Below are positions 22,379-34,489 of a stretch of DNA of 64,000 nt, one piece after another. This DNA is from Toxorhynchites rutilus septentrionalis. Its lineage: Eukaryota > Arthropoda > Insecta > Diptera > Culicidae. Made by a program: the position numbers and the translations under genes. The notes under the pieces were generated by a model. It did not search any database. It saw only the letters and a program-made list of their open reading frames with translations, and was not told the DNA's origin. The number at the start of each line of letters is the position of its first letter. Position 1 is the stretch's first letter. The DNA is taken from contig NC_073744.1 in the NCBI RefSeq assembly GCF_029784135.1, positions 74,813,935 to 74,877,934 on the forward strand, given 5' to 3'.

Positions 22379-25300
22379 TTAGTCCTGACCGAGGAATTGT
22401 CGGACAATCGCGCAGGTGCTAAGGATGACCGACTTTTGGATGCCGGCCAATTCCTTCTCGATGTTCAACACCTTTAGCGCTTCCAGAAGTGTCTTCGGGA
22501 TAATTCCAGTTCCAGAGAGAACGACTGGAACAATTCTTGGGACCTCCCTTAGCCCCCACAGTTCCTTGAGCTCCACGGCCAATGGTCGGTACTTGCAGAT
22601 TTTGCGACCGTGGGTCTCCTCCAGATTCTGGTTCAGTGGAATAGCGACATCGATGATGGTGACTTTGCGGTCGCTCTTGTCGTAAACCATTATATCTGGG
22701 CGGTTGTGGTGGATCGAGAGGTCGGTCAGAACAGTGCGATCCCAGTACAGCTTGAAACGGTCATTTTCCAGGACAGGTGCAGGCAGGTACCGGTAGTTTG
22801 GTACGTTGTCTTCCAGTAGAGCACATTGGAGCGCCAGTTGTCGATGAACAATACGGGCCACGTTGTTGTGGCGCTCGGTGTAGGCTGCGTTGGCCAAAAC
22901 GGGACAGCCTCCCATAATGTGCTCTATGTTTTCACCTGGTTGATGGCACATCCGGCAAATGTCATCAACGTCTTGATGCCAGACGTACCGCCTGCAGTTT
23001 CTCGTCGGCATTATCCTGTCCTGGATGGCTATCATGTCGGCTTCTACTACTGAAGAGAGTTCACCACGCGTTAGCCACAGATTAGATGCGGCCTTGTCGA
23101 CGTGTGGCCGGTCCAGTTGATGGGGGTGGGCACCATGCACTGCCTTCTGCTTCCAAGCTGCAATCTTCTCCTCCACTGTCTGCAGATTGCAGTTGAGTTG
23201 GTACTCCGCTTGCGCCAAGTGCAGAGCGCTGTATCCTCTGTCGGCGGCGCAGACAGCCCGGTATAGCGCGTTTTGGTTGGCGCGTTCTGCGAAGTACTCG
23301 CGCAGTTGTCGTACCTGGGCAACACACAGTGCAGAAATGTCGACGATTCCAAGTCCCCCTTCTTTGCGTGGTAGTGAAACTCTCTCCAGTGCCGATTGAG
23401 GATGGTGCATTCCGGCCTCTTTGAATGCTTTCCTCATCCTCCTCTCAAGGTCCTCTAGGTTAGTTTTGCTCCATTTGACTACACCAAAACTGAAGGTCAG
23501 CAGGGGAACCGCGAATGTGTTGATCGCGCGTACCTTGTTCCCCGCGTTGAGGAAAGTCCTCAGGACACAGTTCACTCGACTCAAGAACTTGTCTCGCAGC
23601 TCCGTCTTGATGTCGGAGTGGCGAATCCCGGTGAGCTGTCGGAATCCAAGATATTTATAGGATTCGCCACGAACCATGTCTCTTATAAACTCGCCGTCAT
23701 AGACCTCGTAGCCTCCGGATTCGGTAAGTTGTCCTTTCAGCAGGTGGACACAGCGACACTTGTCGAGGCCGAACTCCATACAGATGTCCCTGCTTATGTC
23801 TTCGACAACCCGGATAGCTACACCTAGACGCTGACGTGAATCAGCGTAGACCTTGAGATCGTCCATGTAAAAGGTATGGGTCACTTCTTCGTGGGCGCCG
23901 TCGCCATACCTTATTTTATAGCCATGACCGTTTCTATTGAGCGTCCTACTGAGGGGGTTCAGTGCCAGACAAAACCAAAGCGGGCTGAAAGAGTCGCCTT
24001 GGAATATCCCCCTCTTTATCTGCAGCGTTCTAGACTGCAACACATTTTCCCCATCACTGAGGTGCAGAGACGTACTCCACTGCCTCATCGCATGCTGCAG
24101 GAACCTAACGACGACGGGATCAATTTTGTAGAGCTCCAATACCCGGACGAGAAACGAGTGAGGTATGAAGTCATAAGCCTTCCTGTAATCGATGTAGGCC
24201 ATACTTAGGTTCCGCTGGTTATATACCGCCTGGCCGACTATGGCTGCGTCGATGATGGCCTGGTCTTTGCAGCCATGCGTATTTTTCCTGCATCCTTTCT
24301 GCTCTTCTGCGATGATGTGATGCTGTTCGCAGTGAGCAGAAACTTTGGCGGTAATTATGCTGCTCAGTATTTTGTACAGACTCGATAGGCACGTTATCGG
24401 TCTGTACTTTGATGGGTTCAATGTGTTGCTGTCTTTCGGGAGGAGGAAGGTGACGCCACGGGTGGCGAATTCAGGAAGGTTGTGTGGGTCACGTAGCACC
24501 TTGTTGAAGCACTCAGCTATCTTTGGATGTGCGACGGTCAGCTTCTTGTGCCAAAAGTTCTGGACACCATCGGGGCCCGGTGCTGCCCAGTTCCTCAGGT
24601 ACCGCGAGGCTTCGCGGACATCGTTCTCTCCGACGATGATAGCTGGCATCTCTCCAATTTCACCACAACTCTCCTCCTCCCGTCTTAACCACATTTGCCC
24701 GTCGCGATGTTCTACTGGGGTCTCCCAAATACCAGCCCAGAAGTTCGTCACATCGCTAATATCTGGCAAACCTTCGCGGTAGTCGGGCTTCTCGTCGCTA
24801 ATGTGGTCGTAGAACGCTTTTTCGTTATCTCGTAAAATCCGATTTTGTTCCTGGCGCTTTGCAGAGTCAGAGTAACGTTTCAGCCGTTTAGTTAGGACGC
24901 TCAATTGCTGTACCAGTGTGTCGAGTTTTTCCGTCAGCTGGTGAGCTCCCAGCTGGCGAAGTTCAGTAGGCCGCACGATCACAGCAACTTGGCGACATAA
25001 TTTCGCCGATCTGCTGCCTCTTTTGTACGCCATCAGTCTTCCAATTGCGGCGCGCTTGTTTAGGATCCGTTGCTCCAATCTCCTTCGCCATGGAGGCTCA
25101 CGCCTTTCACGGAGATGTTGGAGCAGTCCGCCTCTTGGCCTAATACGGTATCCTAAACTTTTGGCGGTCGCCACAGCAGCACAGTAAACTTTCAGTTACA
25201 GCTCCTCCATGTTCTCAGCATCAACCAAGTGCAGCGGAAGAACGTGCTCGTTCATGAGCTTTACTGCACTTGTCAGCCTGCGGGAATGCTGCAACTTCGG

Positions 25301-26041
25301 GATCCTGGGGCGCGACAAAGGGTCCGTGTCGCGGAACTGTGAGATCGCCTCGTCGTAATGGAAGACCAGATCGCGTAGTAGTTGTTGATCTGGCTGTGGA
25401 TCTTCCGGCTCAGGGGGTTGTTGTACTGTGGCCTCCACTGGTGCTGATTCGCGTGCCCCACTCGCGAATGAATTGCTCAGCCGTACTGAACTTCGTCTCG
25501 ACACATCGCTTGCTCTGCTTGTTCTGGAGCTTAGTTCTCTCTGCACCTGCTGCTTGATCTCGTCGACTTGCGTTTGGGAGAGCATATTGTTGCGTACAAT
25601 CGCTCTACGCCTCGCGTTCATCGCGTTTTGGTCAAGCCTCCCGACGAACTCTGGATACGCTTCCTCGAACATTGCGAGTATTCGAGGGCGACCGCTCATG
25701 TCCGTCTCCAAAGCAGTGCAGATGTAATAGGCGCGGATCACGAATTCATTCATTTCATGTGTCCACATGATCCGTCGCCTAGTAGTACCCACAAGTGTGG
25801 ACGACTGTCGTCTGACAGTCGCAACACGCCTCGTAGGCGCAGCGTTTCGTTGGTGATGTCGATGGCTGCTGTTTCCGTGTGGCGGTAGCTCTTCGGGTTG
25901 AACCCGGCTGGTGGCCCGCTCTTGCACATCGCCCTCCAGCCGCTGGCCGCTCGCTCTTACGCCCGTTCCAGGACCAGCTCCAGTTCGGGGACCCTCCTCG
26001 GGCGATCGCATTCTGAGTATTCTTCGTGAACGTAGCTCCAT
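22379..26041 (-). pseudogene. RLE-LINE ORF, copy 1 (one nonsense codon)
   Basis: The start MELRSRRILRMRSPEEGP is at 26041. The frame is interrupted once, at codon 282 (25196-25198, CAA in the other copies, TAA here), and then stays open to 22379. Domains are as in the intact copy: a Myb-like basic N-terminal block, RT with FYMDD, the CRMCHQPGENIEHIMGGC zinc motif and an RPD...D nuclease core. Compared with copy 4 it has its own variants in the first half (VDEI, LSSRTS, VEHRDG). The substitution is a C-to-T transition, so this copy died recently. Confidence 0.9.
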
Positions 26042-26147
26042 TTTCTGGGTGTATCTCCTTTGCCCGGGAGACAGCGGGTTGGCAAGGCCTCCATGACCCG
26101 GGAGGCCTTCCCCGGGAGAGATATAGCGCTCTGACTCGCTCGCACCC

Positions 26148-26318
26148 CCTCACTTAGCCACTTTCGACACCCGTTCTCGGAGCCAAGACCAGGTGTGTGT
26201 TTCCAGTTCACGCACGATCTAAAAATGTCGTCATATGATCTTCGTGGAGGCGTGAGATAGGAACATTTGAGACCAACAGGTAGGCTCCTACCCTAGTGTT
26301 GATCCCCATTTGAGAACC
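26148..26318 (-). ncRNA. HDV-like ribozyme fold at 5' end of RLE-LINE copy 1
   Basis: It has the same layout as described for copy 4: G1 at 26318, P1 GGTTCTC, P2 TCTCAC/GTGAGG, P4 and the GGCTAA J4/2. The P3 3' strand reads TGC instead of GGC, so P3 is weakened here and this copy may be inactive. Confidence 0.4.
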
Positions 26319-26330
26319 AATTATTAATTA

Positions 26331-26963
26331 TTTTTTTTGCAGACTTATCTCACTTCTTAACTAGGCGAACCTAGCCAGAATTTTCACCTGCCCCCGGGCT
26401 TCTGAATGCCAAAGGGGGACTAGGCTCTGCGGAATGCACGTATCTGCATGCTCGTGCTGTTTTAGTCCTGACCGAGGAATTGTCGGACAATCGCGCAGGT
26501 GCTAAGGATGACCGACTTTTGGATGCCGGCCAATTCCTTCTCGATGTTCAACACCTTTAGCGCTTCCAGAAGTGTCTTCGGGATAATTCCAGTTCCAGAG
26601 AGAACGACTGGAACAATTCTTGGGACCTCCCTTAGCCCCCACAGTTCCTTGAGCTCCACGGCCAATGGTCGGTACTTGCAGATTTTGCGACCGTGGGTCT
26701 CCTCCAGATTCTGGTTCAGTGGAATAGCGACATCGATGATGGTGACTTTGCGGTCGCTCTTGTCGTAAACCATTATATCTGGGCGGTTGTGGTGGATCGA
26801 GAGGTCGGTCAGAACAGTGCGATCCCAGTACAGCTTGAAACGGTCATTTTCCAGGACAGGTGCAGGCAGGTACCGGTAGTTTGGTACGTTGTCTTCCAGT
26901 AGAGCACATTGGAGCGCCAGTTGTCGATGAACAATACGGGCCACGTTGTTGTGGCGCTCGGTG
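26331..26963 (-). mobile_element. RLE-LINE copy 2, 5'-truncated
   Basis: About 630 bases are present: the last 160 codons (from MARIVHRQLALQCALLED, 26462-26944), the 3' UTR and an A8 tail. The sequence is almost identical to the end of copy 1. Its tail is separated from the 5' G1 of copy 1 only by ATAATTAATAATT-like bases. Its truncated 5' end abuts GATATTGTACAC and the tail of a Tx1-like LINE. Confidence 0.9.
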
Positions 26964-27320
26964 GATATTGTACACTTTTTTTTTTTTTTTGCCTATGAGT
27001 ATTTTTTATTTTTTTTATACCAAGTGTCCAATATAACTATTACATTTTCGTTTTGCTTCCATCAATTTTAATTCAAAATTTGTCTGTGGGACCGTTTAGT
27101 CGTGGCCTACTGGGGGTCAGTTCACGTTCTCGCAAAACATTCACACATTAACCATTCGAACATTTACCATTCACACCTTTACTATTCACACAACCACCCA
27201 CAAATCCTTTACACATTTCTTTATTGGACTGACAATCTTAACCTAACTTAAAATTTAATGGGAGGCCGTTTACCCGCGGCCTACTCGGGATTATACTAAC
27301 TTAACCTATCTTATACTAAA

Positions 27321-30300
27321 TTAACAAACATTCAAGTCATTTTCGAAGTGCTTTCTAAACAATAATTGGCTGTTCCATCTTTTTTCTCTTATGGTTTTGC
27401 GGAAATGGTACATTGAACCAGATTCAAAATATATCAAATTATAAGCAATAGCTTCTGTGCATAGCCATAGAGCTGCCTTTTCGCTAGTTGATTTGCCATT
27501 AATTTTTTTAACAATCATTTCTTCTGGGTCACAAATTCTTATCCTCATTTTTTCATTGATTATATATAATACCCAGTTCCAAATAATTTTGGATATTGTA
27601 CACTTTTTTATGCGATGCATGGATGAATCTACGGTTCCACAGATATCACAAAGTTGAGAGACTGTCCCACGTATAGAATGACGAAACAATTTATTTTTAC
27701 ATGGTACAATGTCATTAAGAACTATAAATAGGGCATTTTTTCCACTTGTGGATAAGAAACTCTGGTGCATATTCTTCCAAATAACCTCCCATTCAAGGCT
27801 TGGCAATTCTAATTCTATCCTCGGAACGATTTTCAGTTCATATATCAAGCTTTTATATATAAGACTACATGTGTTAGATCTTGTATATTTCCTTTTTTCC
27901 TCTGCCAATTTTATCCATTCACGAGTGTTGCGTGTTAGTAGTTGGTTAGATTTTTGTGCCATCATGTACTTGTCAACTTGCTGATCATTTTGCATGAAAA
28001 CTGAACATGAACATGCATGAACAAAGCTTTCATTTTATTTTCCACATCGATCAAGGATAAGCCTCCATTTTCTACATCTAGATATAGTTGCTGCAATTGA
28101 ACCTTGAAAATCATTGTATTGAAAATGAATTTCTGGCAAATTCTTCGAATTTGTGCAATTTGTTTATTATCAGCCGGGAATATTTGAGCAACATACCAAA
28201 TTTTAGATAAAATATAGCAATTAAGAATATGAACTTTTTGAAACAAATTCAAATTTCTTCTAGAGTGAATTTTTATGGCGTATTTCAGTTTATTAATAAT
28301 GTCATCATAATTTTCTGTTATCATAGTTTTGAAGCTCGAAGTGAATGAAACACCTAAAATTTTCATTTTGTTAACTTCGTTTAACTGATGTGGACCAGAA
28401 AAACAGTTGTTAAATCTCAAAAAGTTTGATTTTTGCATGTTCAATTTAATCTTTGAATAAATACTGAAATAGTTGATGAGAGTAAGAACAGTATCAAATT
28501 CCATATCATTGAGAACAAATATATTGATATCGTCAGCAAAAGCAACTATTTTGATGAAATTGTTGTCTATGAAGCATCCATTAATGTTTTCATATATCAT
28601 GCGAATCAAAGGTTCAATATATAGGACAAATAAAATCATGCTCAATGGGCATCCCTGTCGAACGGATGAAGCGACTTTTATAGATCTTGTGAGGAATCCA
28701 TTAAATAGGATTTTTGATGAAGCGGCCCGGTAGAGGTTTTTGATACAATTTATGAATTGTATGGGAAGGTTGTATTTCTCTAGCAGGATCCACAGAAATT
28801 CGTGATTCACCTGATCAAAGGCTTTTTCTAAGTCTATAGAAATTAACATACCTTTTAAACGTTTCGTTTGTTGGGATCGTATTACAATATTACGTAGAAG
28901 CTTCAGATTATGAACACAAGATTTGTTTGGGTCAGCAGCTGCTTGGCCTGGACCAACCAGTTTTCCCATTAACGGCTGTAGACGGTTCGTCAATATTTTA
29001 GTAAATATTTTGTAGTCACAATTCAACATTGAGATTGGACGTCGGTTTGAAATATCGTGTATGTCACCTTTCTTCGGAATAAGTGTAATTATTCCTTCTG
29101 CAAAAGACGCAGGTGGTGTTACACTTTCAACGAGATACATGTTGAATATTTTTACCATGTCATGTTTCAGATGTTCTTTGTAAGTGTTGTAAAACTCGTA
29201 CGTTAGCCCGTCTGGACCAGGGCTTCTTTTTTTTGTCACCTGCCTTAGAGCTATTTCAAACTCGTCGTCTGAAATTGGGGATGATAATCTATTTTGATCA
29301 GCCATATTCAGAGATCTATTAACGTGACTTAAAACTTGTTCAACACCTGTTGCATCAAATTCTTTTCTGTCAAACAGTTCTTGGAAATGATTTTCTAAAA
29401 AAGTTTTCAAGATTGCATTGTTGGTGGTTACTGCACCATTTACTTCCAGTTTTAACAAATTGGATTTGCTATCTCGGTTTATTCTAGATGAAATTTGAAA
29501 AAACCCTAGCTTTTCATCCTCAAGCAGAGTGTTTGGTTGGTATTTTTGACGGTAACTTTGAATGCGTCTGTTTTCTATTTCTATTAGTTTGGATTTCACA
29601 TATATCATTTCATCTGGGTGAGATTGTCCGTTCATCATAGATGCAGAAATTTGTTTTAGGCATGTGTACAAAAACGATTTTTCCATTCGTATTTCTTCAT
29701 TCATTTTAAACGTCTCTGATTTGAAAAAATATTTAGTTTTATTCTTAAAATTCACATTCCACCATACATTGAAATTTTCAGTAAAGCTGTGTTGATGCTT
29801 CAAACTATCATATATTTGAATATATCGGCTAGTGACTTCTGGAATATCCATTATAGTTGAATTAATTTTCCAATATCCCCTTCCGGAAAAAGTCATGCAG
29901 CTTGAATCAGATATTTATATTTCATGATCACTGAATGGTGATCAGAAAATGCTGTTGGTAGAATGTCTATCGATATTACTTGTTCCAAAAATTCTTTCGG
30001 GCAATACATTCTGTCTAGTCTAGACTTCGAATTTGCTCTAAAAAAGGTGTATGATGTTGAATTATTAATTGATTTCTCAATATCTTTCATATCCATTGAC
30101 AATACAAGGTTGTTCAATCCTGCACAGAAATTTTCCACGGCTGAATTAGAATCGTTTGAATCTAGAATACAATTGAAATCTCCTAATAAAATATTTGGAT
30201 GTTCATTAGATAAATGGGGTATTATGTCTTCATTGAACAAAATATCTCTTTGTTTCTTGTGCTGGGAACCTGAGTGCGCGTAAATGTTTATAAAATTCAC

Positions 30301-30579
30301 GTTATCAAAAATAATAGATGATATTCTCCCATTAGGATTAAGAAGAATGTTCCGGGGATCAATATTCTTACGTAGAAGAATGGCTGTGCCTTTGTTTGTC
30401 GAACTAATGTTAACAAAAGCTTGGTGCGTCGAAATGAAACCGAAACATTCAAATGACACTTCCTGGAGAAATATAACATCCAAGTCATTGTCCCATATGA
30501 AATCTTTAAGTAATGATTTTTTAGCTGAGATGCTCATTGCATTGATATTCAATGTAGCAATTCTTCTTATGAAATTCAC
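27321..30579 (-). pseudogene. Tx1-like LINE ORF2: endonuclease, RT, Cys-rich C-terminus in three frames
   Basis: Segment one (30579-29893) is an AP-endonuclease with LNIN, FLQEV, LLGDFN, SRLDRMY and SDHHS, so all catalytic positions are present. It stops in a CATGA overlap with segment two (29896-27962), which starts at that ATG and carries the RT with SPGPDGLTYEF, KAFD, RQGCPLS and FADD. A second break near 27,970-27,995 shifts to segment three (to 27321), which has a CDICG...H...C motif (QLCDICGTVDSSMHRIKKC). Related elements carry one continuous ORF2, so I read both breaks as frameshifts. Confidence 0.8.
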
Positions 30580-30686
30580 TTTGATCGTTTTGTTGTGTTT
30601 ACTGTAACTTTAGCTCCGATTGGTAGTAATTGGCTCTTCGATGCTGATCTTTTTTCCAAAACTGATGTTGGCAGAGCTTCTATAGT

Positions 30687-31709
30687 TTATTTCTTTTTGG
30701 TGTCAGCCTTAATTTTTCTTTGCTGTACTACAGTAAAAGCAGCTTCCTTACCTATGTCGTCGTCGGATGAACTGGTTAGAGCTCGCTTCTGAGCTTTCTT
30801 CTCATCATCGACTTGCATGTCGTCGGTTTGTCCCGGTTCTACCAGTTGAGATGATTCGATTCCTCGTTGATTTGGATTGACTGTGTCTTTATCGGGTGAT
30901 TCTGTTTCGATGCTCGATGACTTCGTTGTCGATTCGAAGGATGATGCTGCTAGTTCATATGTTGCTGCGCTCTTAGTTTGTTGCTCTGAACCAGTAGAAA
31001 TATAGCTTTTTGCGCCTTCTCCCAACGCAGTCACATTGGCGTACGACGAACCACTGCTAGCATTGTGATTACCGCTGCTGCTACCACTGCCACCATTGCG
31101 AGAAACCATTTGCGAACAATCCGCCTTCATGTGTCCCTCGCCATTACAAAGGAAACATCGATTTTTGAGACCATCATAAAATATTCTGGCCCGAAAATGG
31201 CCAATGTATATGTGTGGAGGTATTTCCTTAGCCACTTCCATGTAAACCCCACGGATTCCCGTGTAGATGTTGACGCCATGTGCTGCTGCATACCGTTCTT
31301 TTATGTGCTGTCTTATTGAGCCGAACTGGCCCAAAACATGCGCGATATCTTTGTCTTCGATTTCAGGCGGAAGACTAAAAATTCGAACATACCTGAAAAT
31401 TTTACTAGCCATTTCCAGGTGCACGCGTGTTATGGTACCATCGTCGTAGTGGAACATGTATGTCTCTTCGATATTTCTCATAAAATCCGAAAACTTTATT
31501 TCATCGATAAACTTCATATAAAATCTGTTTTCATTTTCATCCCGGTATATGGAATGAAGGTCTGCTGGGGGAACTTTCAGGTGCTGTAACGTGAACTTCA
31601 GTACTTCCAGATGCGTGGGGGTCTTGCTTCCAGATGAGCACACCAGTTTAACCGTGTTCTTTCGAACTTTGGTTTCCATTTCTATTCTTTTGTTTTCAAA
31701 AGATTTCAC
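30687..31709 (-). CDS. Tx1-like LINE ORF1 (nucleic-acid-binding, CCHC)
   Basis: The 340-residue frame is intact. It has an N-terminal fold with alternating basic and hydrophobic stretches (about 20-180), one zinc knuckle CFLCNGEGHMKADC near residue 190-203, and a Ser/Gly/Thr-rich and acidic tail ending in KKK. This is the usual ORF1 plan for the Tx1 group: a nucleocapsid-like protein that coats LINE RNA. It ends about 110 bases before the ORF2 start. Confidence 0.75.
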   Translation of the reverse strand: MKSFENKRIEMETKVRKNTVKLVCSSGSKTPTHLEVLKFTLQHLKVPPADLHSIYRDENENRFYMKFIDEIKFSDFMRNIEETYMFHYDDGTITRVHLEMASKIFRYVRIFSLPPEIEDKDIAHVLGQFGSIRQHIKERYAAAHGVNIYTGIRGVYMEVAKEIPPHIYIGHFRARIFYDGLKNRCFLCNGEGHMKADCSQMVSRNGGSGSSSGNHNASSGSSYANVTALGEGAKSYISTGSEQQTKSAATYELAASSFESTTKSSSIETESPDKDTVNPNQRGIESSQLVEPGQTDDMQVDDEKKAQKRALTSSSDDDIGKEAAFTVVQQRKIKADTKKK

Positions 31710-31830
31710 TTATTGTTTGTTTAGCACAATAGGTGCCAATGAGACTATTGTCATGCACTATTTTTCTCACAATATTATCTCGATCAGGTCGAGAGATCGT
31801 CTGAGAAATGCACTGAATTACCAACTTTAA

Positions 31831-32740
31831 TTTTCTTCAAAATTCCTTTTTAGAGCTTGACATTTTTTCCGGCAGAAAAAAAACCACGTCAACCATCGGA
31901 CGTGGCTTGCTGCGATTAAGGGGCGATATTTCCAAAAAATCCCGTCTAAAGTCGAATGGTCCGTCTACAAGAAGGTAATCTTTGTTTTCGTGCCAATAAG
32001 CAACCAAATCGGACGCGGAACAGAACATTGTGACCACATCACACAGTCGGAAGTTGTACAGCATGGTTCTATCGCAGTAACAAGAATTCTTGCGTGTGGA
32101 GGACGAATCGTATATCAGGATGTATTTTGGGCAACTTCTCGGCCAAAGTTTTATGTCTCAATGCTCAAACGGCTCGAAAAAATTCAACCCACTCGTTTGC
32201 ACGAAATTTCGTTCAATTAAGCAATTTTGAACTGTGATTGATCAGAACATGTCACATATTTATGAAGTAGTCAATACCAATACCATTTAGAAGCTCATAA
32301 TAACCAAGCATTCGCGTCAATGGAATATTTAATGTACCATTTGTCTCATATTCCGAACACTTAAGCTTTGATGGCTATTACACAGTGTCTCATTACTCAA
32401 AATGGTACTGTTTCGCAAAATTAATTTGGTTTTTGGATACAATAGAGCCTTCTTTTTCATTTGACTACAATAAAATTGATTTACAAACACATATTCATGA
32501 TGAAAAACTAAAAATATGTTTAATCACTTTTGTCTCAAATTCCGAACAGCACAAATGCAATTTAAAAAAAATAACTTTTAAACCACTGGACCGATTCATA
32601 TGATCGATATTAAAGTATTTAATTATATTAAAGATAATTAAAGTCAATATTAAAGATAATTAAAGTCAATAAGCTTGTCTTCTTTGGAAAAATGTTATGC
32701 TCGTAAAAAAACAGGAAGTGGGTTATATCTATGGTATAAC
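31831..32740. other. Intronic stretch, nothing recognised
   Basis: Two short opposed frames (31837-32064 minus, 31990-32220 plus) have no known domain. The segment near 32,570-32,600 resembles the AACCACTGGACCGATTCATA phrases of the foldback at 14.5 kb. Confidence 0.4.
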
Positions 32741-33990
32741 CGCAAGGGTGACGGCAAACTAGAGGGGAATGAACTCTCTGAGCTCGAATCTTTCGGCGAC
32801 TGAGCAATAATCGATTGCGTGCGCATACAATATTGGATACGGAAATTTCCTACTGATGGGGAAGAATAATCTTCAGAAGCTTTCCTGCAAATTACACTTG
32901 GTTGAAAAATTACAAAGTCAAATGAATTTGATCGCTGTGTTACATGGTTAGAAAACATTAAAATAAACTCTTTGACATGAATGTATTTTTAAATTCCCAG
33001 AGGAACTGGCAGATTATTTTCATGAAATGATTAGATCTTTCTGGAACTTTCTCGATGCTGAATGGCATCCAAACGGAAAGAATTCTGCGCATGTATGTGT
33101 GTGTGTAGCGATGTCTTCCCGGGGAACCGTTTGTGGCATCACTCTCCTCCTGATGGATTCCCTTCTGGCCTAAGGTGCACAAACAGGCTCTTGGTGACAC
33201 CGTTCATCCGCGCTTTCATGATAAACGAAGAGCTTCACCACAAAAGCGACAACATGCTCTAATCGCTGTTCAATTAGAACTGAGTGGATTTCTTTTTTTT
33301 CACTTAAATTCTTTTTATTTCTTAATTTGATTTACATTATAATAAAGTACTACATATCAAGTGATCAACCTAGGGTTCTTCATCTTTAAGTTGCAATGTC
33401 AAGTTTTGTAATGATTTGTATTATACACATTATTCGATTGTTTCATATTCCAATTGTAAAATCATGCCTAAACTTTTCTAGTTTTTTGTTACCTTTTTTA
33501 CCTAAATCTAACTTATAACCCTCCCCAAATTATTTACATTATCCCAACTTACACTACTTATCTAACTGGAAATAAATATATCTACCCAAACCCAAAGCCG
33601 TTACCTTGAAAGGTAACGACTATGAAGTCAGGTAGCATACTCATACAGATTTTGTATTATTCTGTGTGTTGAGAGAGCGCAACTCTGTTCAAATTTGAGT
33701 GGATTTCCGAGCGGCGCTCGCATATATACCGATTGGTGATTTCAATAGCCTGTTTCGAGAACAATTTTAAGGCTATTGAAACAAGTTTTTGGATCAAAAA
33801 GTAACAAGTATATAACGCGTAGACATTTTATCTTTCGAATGAAGTGTTTATCATACCAATTCGTTCAGTTGTTCAGGAGCTATTAACGCTCGAAATCTCG
33901 GTCTCCGGCGTAACGCTTTCGGTTTCGAAACATTGATTTTACACCCCGGTATAGAAATGAAGACGTAGTCCTACGTCAAAAAATGGATTT
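32740..33990 (-). repeat. Histone-linked repeat module, copy B (inverted, interrupted)
   Basis: This is the reverse complement of 1690-2560 in the same order: the CAATATTGGATACG block (about 32,829), the CCTGATGGATTCCCTTCTGG segment (33,150), GAGCGGCGCTCG (33,709) and the palindrome GACGTAGTCCTACGTC (33,962-33,977). A 400-base insertion with target duplication splits it at 33,293-33,695. Confidence 0.7.
33293..33695 (-). mobile_element. Retroposon-like insertion with 12-bp target duplication
   Basis: TGAGTGGATTTC occurs at 33281-33292 and again at 33696-33707. Removing the insert restores the sequence found in the uninterrupted copy A. The insert starts with a T-run on the plus strand, so it reads as a minus-strand poly(A)-tailed sequence, probably a 5'-truncated LINE 3' end or a SINE. 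It has no coding capacity. Confidence 0.75.
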
Positions 33991-34011
33991 TGCTTTTGTA
34001 ATTATTGATTG

Positions 34012-34450
34012 TACAGGGAAACTTCGATATAACGTACCCTCGATATAACGTCACTCGATATAACGTACATTTTACCTCGATATAACGTACACATTTCTAA
34101 AGTGTAAAGGAAAAAAAATCAATTTTTTTTCCTGATAGAACAATGAATTATCAGCATTGTGATGCTAAAACAAGTTTTGTACCTTCAATAAATCCCGAAA
34201 TACAGCTGATTTTGTAATTCCGGATTCTAAATGAATCAAGCTTCAATCAATAGTACGAAGGGAAACATCATGAGAAAGGCTGGCTTCGTCTTCTGATTGA
34301 AGTTGTTCATTAACTTTACTAAAACAGCAACACAATAATGTGTTATAGACTACGTTTGTGAGTACTTTATTATGCTTCGATATTACGTGCAATTCGATAC
34401 AACGCACAATTTTGAAAGTGAAATGTACGTTATATCGAAGTTTACCTGTA
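34012..34450. mobile_element. pogo-like MITE with TA duplication
   Basis: The inverted ends are TACAGGGAAACTTCGATATA (left) and its near-complement ending CCTGTA (34450), bounded by TA. Four copies of CGATATAACGT lie just inside the left end. The ends match pogo/Tigger-type terminal repeats. No transposase frame is present. Confidence 0.75.
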
Positions 34451-34489
34451 TTTGTTTCTTATAGTTTACATGGTTTCGGGACCAAGGGC

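Larger units (their letters stand above)
22236..26318 (-). mobile_element. RLE-LINE (R4/Dong-like) copy 1, near full length
   Basis: The element is on the minus strand with its 5' G1 at 26318 and a poly(A) tail (T19 on the plus strand, 22236-22254) at its 3' end. One long reading frame carries reverse transcriptase, a CCHC motif and a restriction-like endonuclease. The 5' UTR is about 277 bases and can form an HDV-like fold. A truncated sister copy (26331-26963) lies immediately upstream in the same orientation. The element is antisense to the aminopeptidase gene whose intron holds it. Confidence 0.9.
26976..31830 (-). mobile_element. Tx1/L1-like LINE, nearly full length but frameshifted
   Basis: On the minus strand the order is 5' UTR (start about 31,830, not exactly defined), ORF1, ORF2 (endonuclease, RT, C-terminal zinc region), a 3' UTR with two imperfect copies of a GCGGCCTACT-type block, and a poly(A) tail (T15 at 26976-26990). 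RT phrases such as LIPKKGDIHDISNRRPISML, DLEKAFDQV and VRQGCPLSMILFVLYIEP match the Tx1 branch of the L1 group. Confidence 0.8.

Noticed and set aside
22236..26318. R2 element inserted in 28S rDNA
   Set aside because: No ribosomal RNA sequence flanks any of the copies, and the N-terminal part lacks the R2-type zinc fingers. R4/Dong-like is a better fit.
31831..31860. Target-site duplication for the Tx1-like LINE matching GTGTACAATATCC
   Set aside because: No such sequence is present at the LINE 5' side, so the 20-bp match at 26962 is not a simple target duplication.
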